From NCBI GenBank assembly GCA_964467985.1, contig CAYXTP010000002.1:186001-250000 (forward strand): a stretch of DNA of 64,000 nucleotides, read 5' to 3'. Shown in pieces: positions 59,843-64,000 of this stretch (position 1 is its first letter; each line of letters starts with the position of its first letter). The translations under genes and the position numbers were made by a program. This DNA comes from GCA-2720975 sp964467985 (GTDB taxonomy: Bacteria; Planctomycetota; UBA1135; GCA-002686595). A model generated the notes under the pieces. That model searched no databases. It was not told the DNA's origin and was given only the letters and a program-made list of their open reading frames with translations.

Positions 59843-60751
59843 ATGTTCGCCAACCTACTCCTCTGCCTGTGCCCGGCCCTCCAGGGCCCCGCGCCGCAAA
59901 TCCAAACCCAGGACCCGCAACCCGAAGTCAGCGATCCGGTTCAGCTGAGCTTTGGCCTGTACCAATCGGACAAGGCTACGGTCATGTACCGCAAGTTCAT
60001 GCCCATGCTGGAAGCCGTTCAGGACGACGCCGGCAAGATCCTGGGCCGCGACGTCGAGGTGGAACTGCGCATTTTCCGTACGTATGAGGAGGGCATTGAG
60101 GCTCTCGCTACCGGCAAGGTGGACTTCGTGCGCTTCGGTCCGGCCTCGTATGTGCTCTCAAAGCGCAGCAACAAGAACATCCAACTGCTCGCGATGGAGC
60201 AGAAGAAGGGCAAGACACGCTTCAACGGATTGATCGTCGCCCACAAAGACAGCGGCATCAAGAGCCTCGCCGACCTGGCGGGCAAGAGTTTCGCCTTTGG
60301 CGACGAAAACTCTACGATCGGTCGCTACTTGGCTCAGGAGCAACTGGTCAACGCCGGGCTCACCGCCGAGGACTTCAGCAAGTACGAGTTCCTTGGACGG
60401 CACGACAAGGTTGCCGGTGCCGTGCAGCACGGCGACTTTGATGCGGGTTCCCTCAAGGAAGGCACGTTCAAGAAGATGAACAGCGACGGTTCCCTCGTCG
60501 TGGTTCATTCGTTCGAAAACGTAACCAAGCCCTGGATCGCGCGGGCGGGTCTGGACGCTGACGTGGCGGCTGCTCTCAAGCAGACTCTGGTTCAGATGGA
60601 AAATCCTGAGGCTCTGGCCGCCTTCGGAGTGGACCGATTCGTGCCCGCACGGGATCGCGAGTACAACTTCGTGCGCCGAGGGATGAAGGTCTCCAAGCGC
60701 TTCGGCTCTCCGACTTCGACGGCCGGCATGCTCACCGCACAGCAGAAGTAA
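59843..60751 (+). CDS. PhnD-like periplasmic binding protein, likely ligand sensor for the adjacent kinase
   Basis: The 302-residue protein has a short signal sequence (FANLLLCLCPALQG). PhnD-family text: LSFGLYQSDKATVMYRKFMPMLEAVQ, YEEGIEALATGKVDFVRFGPASYVL, and the hinge LADLAGKSFAFGDENSTIGRYLAQ. The family binds phosphate, phosphite or phosphonates. There is no permease or ATPase here. Instead the stop overlaps the start of the hybrid kinase as TAATG. This suggests that the protein feeds ligand information to the kinase. It is only distantly similar to the importer PhnD at 14938-15819. Confidence 0.88.
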   Translation: MFANLLLCLCPALQGPAPQIQTQDPQPEVSDPVQLSFGLYQSDKATVMYRKFMPMLEAVQDDAGKILGRDVEVELRIFRTYEEGIEALATGKVDFVRFGPASYVLSKRSNKNIQLLAMEQKKGKTRFNGLIVAHKDSGIKSLADLAGKSFAFGDENSTIGRYLAQEQLVNAGLTAEDFSKYEFLGRHDKVAGAVQHGDFDAGSLKEGTFKKMNSDGSLVVVHSFENVTKPWIARAGLDADVAAALKQTLVQMENPEALAAFGVDRFVPARDREYNFVRRGMKVSKRFGSPTSTAGMLTAQQK

Positions 60752-62634
60752 TGTCGCGACACGGTCTCCCCCTCGCCTGGCGCCTCATCGGCGCGACCCT
60801 GGCCATCGTGGCCGGCGTGTCGTGTGTGATGGGGTACCAGTCGTTCCGGGAAGACCGTCAGTTGATGGATCAGAGCCTGTACCGCCTAGGGGAGCACCTG
60901 GTCAATTCAGGAGCCTCCTCCTGCCTAGAGCCGCTGTCGGGCAATGACTATGCGGCTGTGGACACGTTTGTGGAGCTCCTGGGACAGGATGAGGAGGTGC
61001 TCTACGTTCGAATCTTGCGCGACGGAGAAGTCCTCTCCGAGGTGGGCAACTTGGGCAACCTGGCGCTCGATGCCAGCCACCACAGTGCCCCGATTGAACT
61101 GCAGATTCCGGGTCGGGAGCCGCTCTACTTCGGGACCTTGCACCTGGCCCTTTCCACGGCCCAGACCCAGGCCATCCTGAGCCAACGTGCCAAGGAAATC
61201 CTGTGGGTTGGACTGGGAAGTTTCGCCCTGTTGGCCGGGATCTTGGCCGGCCTCCTGCGTCGGCACCTGGGACGCCCCCTGGAGGTGCTCGATGCACGGA
61301 CCCGGGGACTTTCAGACGGTGATTTCCAGACACCCGTGCCCCAGGTCGGTGCGGCCGAGTTGGGGCGCCTGGCCGGAACCCTGGATCACATGCGCGTCAG
61401 TGTGCGTGATACCCAGGATAGCCTGAAGGCCCGCAACCGCGAGCTGGTCAAGATTGGCGCAGAGAAGGACACGGCGTTAGCCAACCTGACCGTGGCGCTC
61501 GACCGTGCGCAAGCCGCCGAGCAGGCGCGCAAGGAGTTCCTGGCCAACATGAGCCACGAGCTCTGCACTCCATTGAATGGAATCCTAGGCATCGCCGATC
61601 TCTTGGCGCGTGACTCCAAGCCTGGAGAGACTTTGGATCTGCTGCACGATGTGCAGCACTCGGGCCAGGAAATGCTGCACCTGGTGCGCGGGGTTTTGGA
61701 CTGGTCGGTCATCGAAAACGATGCCGTTCAGTTGGAGCAGGAGAGCTTCGACCTGCTGGAGGTATTCTCCGAGTACGTCGACAGGGCTCGCTTGAGGGCA
61801 CTGAGCAAGGGCCTGCGTTTGACCTGTGACGTGGCGACCGAGTGGGAGCCCATGCGCATGGGCGATCGCGCTCGAGTGGGACAGATCATTGGTCAGCTGC
61901 TCGATAACGCGGTCAAATTTACAGACAAGGGCGAGATCATTTGTCGCCTTGGGGCGGACACCTCGGGAGAGGGGATCCTGTTCGAAGTCCTGGATACGGG
62001 TCCTGGCTTGCAGGGTGCCCACTCGGATCAGTGGTTGGAACCGTTCCGCCAGGCGGACGGATCCACGACCCGGTCACACGGAGGAACAGGGCTGGGTCTG
62101 GCCATCTCCTCGCGACTGGCCAAAATGATGGGTGGCCGATTGACTCTGCAGGGCCGCGAGAAGGAGGGTCTCGCTGTGACCCTGACCCTGCCCCTCACGG
62201 AGATCACATCGGAAGTCGACACACCGCCGAGCCCCTCCTCCGAGCCCCTGCGTGTGCTTGTGGTGGACGACAATGTCGTCAATCGCAGGCTTGCCAGCGT
62301 GGTCGTGGAGCGCGCGGGTCACACTGCCGAGCAGGCGGAAGGCGGAGCCCAAGCCCTGCGGGCTTTCGAGGCCGGCGCCTTCGATGTGGTCCTGATGGAC
62401 GTACAGATGCCGGGCATGGACGGATTTGAAGCGACTCGCAAGATCCGGGCCATCGAGCGCACGCGCGGCAGTGCGCGAGTCTCCATCCTGGCCGTGACCG
62501 CGGGGGCCTTTGAAGGTGGAGAACAGCGCTGTCGGGACGCTGGGATGGACGGTTTTCTAGCTAAACCCGTTAGCTACGACCGTCTCCTGGCCGCCGTGGA
62601 GGCCGCAGGAGCCTCCTTGACCCGTATCGCGTAG
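60751..62634 (+). CDS. Hybrid sensor histidine kinase with C-terminal receiver domain
   Basis: The 627-residue protein has TM1 at about 8-28, a periplasmic sensor of about 120 residues, TM2 at about 148-168 (ILWVGLGSFALLAGILAGLL), a HAMP region and then a coiled coil. HisKA follows with His269 in MSHELCTPLNGI, which has Cys where most kinases have Arg. HATPase motifs are QLLDNAVKFTDKG, DTGPGL and GGTGLGLAIS. The receiver has VVDDN and phospho-acceptor Asp550 in LMDVQMPGMDG, plus Lys in LAKPV. It is coupled to the PhnD-like gene upstream. No separate response regulator lies alongside, so the relay partner is unknown. Confidence 0.92.
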   Translation: MSRHGLPLAWRLIGATLAIVAGVSCVMGYQSFREDRQLMDQSLYRLGEHLVNSGASSCLEPLSGNDYAAVDTFVELLGQDEEVLYVRILRDGEVLSEVGNLGNLALDASHHSAPIELQIPGREPLYFGTLHLALSTAQTQAILSQRAKEILWVGLGSFALLAGILAGLLRRHLGRPLEVLDARTRGLSDGDFQTPVPQVGAAELGRLAGTLDHMRVSVRDTQDSLKARNRELVKIGAEKDTALANLTVALDRAQAAEQARKEFLANMSHELCTPLNGILGIADLLARDSKPGETLDLLHDVQHSGQEMLHLVRGVLDWSVIENDAVQLEQESFDLLEVFSEYVDRARLRALSKGLRLTCDVATEWEPMRMGDRARVGQIIGQLLDNAVKFTDKGEIICRLGADTSGEGILFEVLDTGPGLQGAHSDQWLEPFRQADGSTTRSHGGTGLGLAISSRLAKMMGGRLTLQGREKEGLAVTLTLPLTEITSEVDTPPSPSSEPLRVLVVDDNVVNRRLASVVVERAGHTAEQAEGGAQALRAFEAGAFDVVLMDVQMPGMDGFEATRKIRAIERTRGSARVSILAVTAGAFEGGEQRCRDAGMDGFLAKPVSYDRLLAAVEAAGASLTRIA

Positions 62635-62799
62635 GTCGAACGCCCCTGCCGGCGGCCCTGAGCGCTGTCCATCAGGCGGGATTTGGGCTTCCGCAGTCGC
62701 TATGCTCCCAAGTCGATGAGTCGATCTTCGCTAGCAAATCGTCTGGGAGTTGAGCCTGGCTCCTGTCGACCGGAACCCCAGAGCCACCGTTGCAGCCCC

Positions 62800-64000
62800 A
62801 TGTTCGCAGTCGCGCTAGTGCTCGGTTCGCTGACAGCATCGGCGGTGCAGGCTGCTCAGGCACCGCCGACGGGGGCCTTGGGGGTGATCGAGAAGAAGGC
62901 CATTCAGGGCCACGTGGCCTTCTTGGCCTCCCCGGAGCTCGAGGGACGCGATTCTCCCAGCGTGGGGCAAACCTTGGCCGCCGAGTACATCTGCGACAAG
63001 TTCCGATCCGCTGGGTTTACCGTGGCTCAGGACAACGAAGATGTTTGGAAGCGCGTGGCTAAAGACGAGCCCGTTCCCGCATGGTCCACCCGCCCGCAGG
63101 GCGGCACCTTCCTGCGCCCCTTCCGAGTTGAAGTCGATAGCGACCGTCGGGGAGTCCCACACACGCGGCCCGATGCCAAGAACTGCGCATTGATACTGGC
63201 TCGTGGCGACGCAGAGCAGGTTTTCGAGTATGGGGCCGACTTTGTTCCGCTGCCCCGCTGTGGCGGGGAGTGCAGCGGAGAGCTGGTGTTCGCCGGTTTT
63301 GGGATCCGAGCCAAGAAGGACGGCTACGACGATCTCAACGGGCTCGACCTGGAGGGCAAGATTGCCCTGATCATCGAAGGCGAGCCGAACCACAAACGAA
63401 AGTTCAAGGGGCCGGAAATCACAGCGCTGGCTTCTGTCTGGAACAAAGTCGCGGCCCTCGAGGAGCGCGGCGCAGTCGGGGTGTTGATCATGCGCCGCCC
63501 CTTCCCCGAGCGGCGCGACAAGAAGGGTGGCGCTCCGCCAACTAGCGCTCCGCTGAGTTACCGCTACACGTACGCTTCGTTCAATCCACCCGACACCGAC
63601 CGCTGGCGTGACGCACCGCTGCCCGCCCTGGAGATCAGCGCGGCCTGTGCCGAAGCTCTCTGTGGAAAGGACATCGGCGCACTGGCCGAACGCGTCGACC
63701 GCTCGGGCAAGCCCGCCAGACTGCGGCCGGATGGGCGTGTCGTGACCCTGAATTCAGCCACCGTGGAGAGCGATCTCGTGTTGAACAACATCGTCGCGCT
63801 TCTACCGGGTAGCGACCCTGAGCTAAGCGAAGAGGTCGTCGTTGTAGGAGCCCACTACGATCACATTGGTGTTGGAAAGCGCGCACGGGTTGGGTTCGGA
63901 GCGGATGACAATGCCTCGGGAACCTCAGCGCTGCTGCAAGTGGCGCAGGCCTTCAAGGGAGCGCAGCCCCGGAGAACTGTCCTGTTCGCCTCCTTCTCAG
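62800..64000 (+). CDS. Secreted M28-family aminopeptidase-like protein with PA insert, 3' end cut by window edge
   Basis: The frame is open from ATG 62800 to the right edge, about 400 codons. This ATG is preferred over an in-frame ATG at 62716 because a signal peptide starts directly (MFAVALVLGSLTASAVQA). The N-terminal LEGRDSPSVGQTLAAEYICDKFRSAGF is typical of bacterial M28 exopeptidases. A protease-associated (PA) domain follows (LVFAGFGIRAKKDGYDDLNGLDLEGKIALII). Zinc-site text then appears: VVGAHYDHIGVG (His, Asp) and FGADDNASGTSALLQVA (Asp). The remaining ligands lie beyond the window. Confidence 0.85.
   Translation, partial: MFAVALVLGSLTASAVQAAQAPPTGALGVIEKKAIQGHVAFLASPELEGRDSPSVGQTLAAEYICDKFRSAGFTVAQDNEDVWKRVAKDEPVPAWSTRPQGGTFLRPFRVEVDSDRRGVPHTRPDAKNCALILARGDAEQVFEYGADFVPLPRCGGECSGELVFAGFGIRAKKDGYDDLNGLDLEGKIALIIEGEPNHKRKFKGPEITALASVWNKVAALEERGAVGVLIMRRPFPERRDKKGGAPPTSAPLSYRYTYASFNPPDTDRWRDAPLPALEISAACAEALCGKDIGALAERVDRSGKPARLRPDGRVVTLNSATVESDLVLNNIVALLPGSDPELSEEVVVVGAHYDHIGVGKRARVGFGADDNASGTSALLQVAQAFKGAQPRRTVLFASFS

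Noticed and set aside
1..64000. CRISPR arrays, rRNA operons, prophage
   Set aside because: No regularly spaced direct repeats, rRNA conserved blocks, integrases or phage structural genes were seen.

Overview
The window is a gene-dense, GC-rich stretch of bacterial chromosome with no rRNA, no recognisable tRNA, no CRISPR array and no complete insertion sequence. Several features point to Planctomycetota (PVC superphylum). These are a very long heme-binding CxxCH dehydrogenase-like protein of the type typical of PVC genomes (36608-40009), a DUF1111 di-heme protein (left edge), two sulfatase-fold lipoproteins, secreted proteins carrying a common C-terminal Cys/Gly-rich beta module, and a MamK-type actin outside any magnetosome cluster. 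Placement is inference from gene content. No phylogeny was run.

Layout. 1-8475: secreted di-heme protein and a large unknown lipoprotein (minus), then a BNR-repeat protein and a GT-C membrane glycosyltransferase (plus), and a small secreted protein (minus). 8653-12289: four overlapping or abutting minus-strand genes encoding two ABC-2 type ATPase/permease pairs. 12389-15819: a PhnD-PhnC-PhnE-PhnE type phosphorus-compound importer, again tightly coupled. 15977-20419: Lon protease with a basic tail, convergent with a GH20-like hexosaminidase. 20545-28637: a GT39-TPR protein, a 182-bp inverted-repeat element, a 1333-residue rhodanese/YidC-like/PEP-synthase-like fusion, and a cation/proton antiporter. 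28775-36572: YceI, a membrane protein, an SPFH/zinc-ribbon protein, a coiled-coil ORF, a MamK homologue, a subtilase and a DUF3810 protein. 36608-47870: CxxCH protein, degenerate GGDEF protein, PQQ-type sugar dehydrogenase, sulfatase-fold proteins, AsmA-like and lamin-tail proteins. 48046-58365: YwqK-like lipoprotein coupled to glyA, a tandem pair of zinc metalloproteases, mtnA-purE-purC, and divergent aroA followed by the second copy of the inverted-repeat element. 58639-64000: galE, a second PhnD-like binding protein fused in one transcript to a hybrid histidine kinase, and a truncated M28 peptidase at the right edge.

How the parts work together. The housekeeping core (lon, glyA, mtnA, purE, purC, aroA, galE) is interspersed with a large secreted or envelope inventory: proteases, dehydrogenases, sulfatase-fold enzymes and ABC systems. 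This fits an organism living on complex organic matter. Two separate PhnD-like proteins, one in a transporter and one beside a sensor kinase, suggest both uptake and sensing of oxidised or reduced phosphorus compounds, or of another small anion.

The strongest candidates for something undescribed are the rhodanese-rhodanese-YidC-PEP synthase fusion (22829-26830), the paired 182-bp inverted-repeat elements that supply the last codon and the stop codon of the gene before them (22389-22572 and 58359-58542), and the free-standing MamK-like actin with a neighbouring coiled-coil ORF (31620-33391). All functional calls come from reading motifs by eye. No database search, alignment or structure prediction was run.
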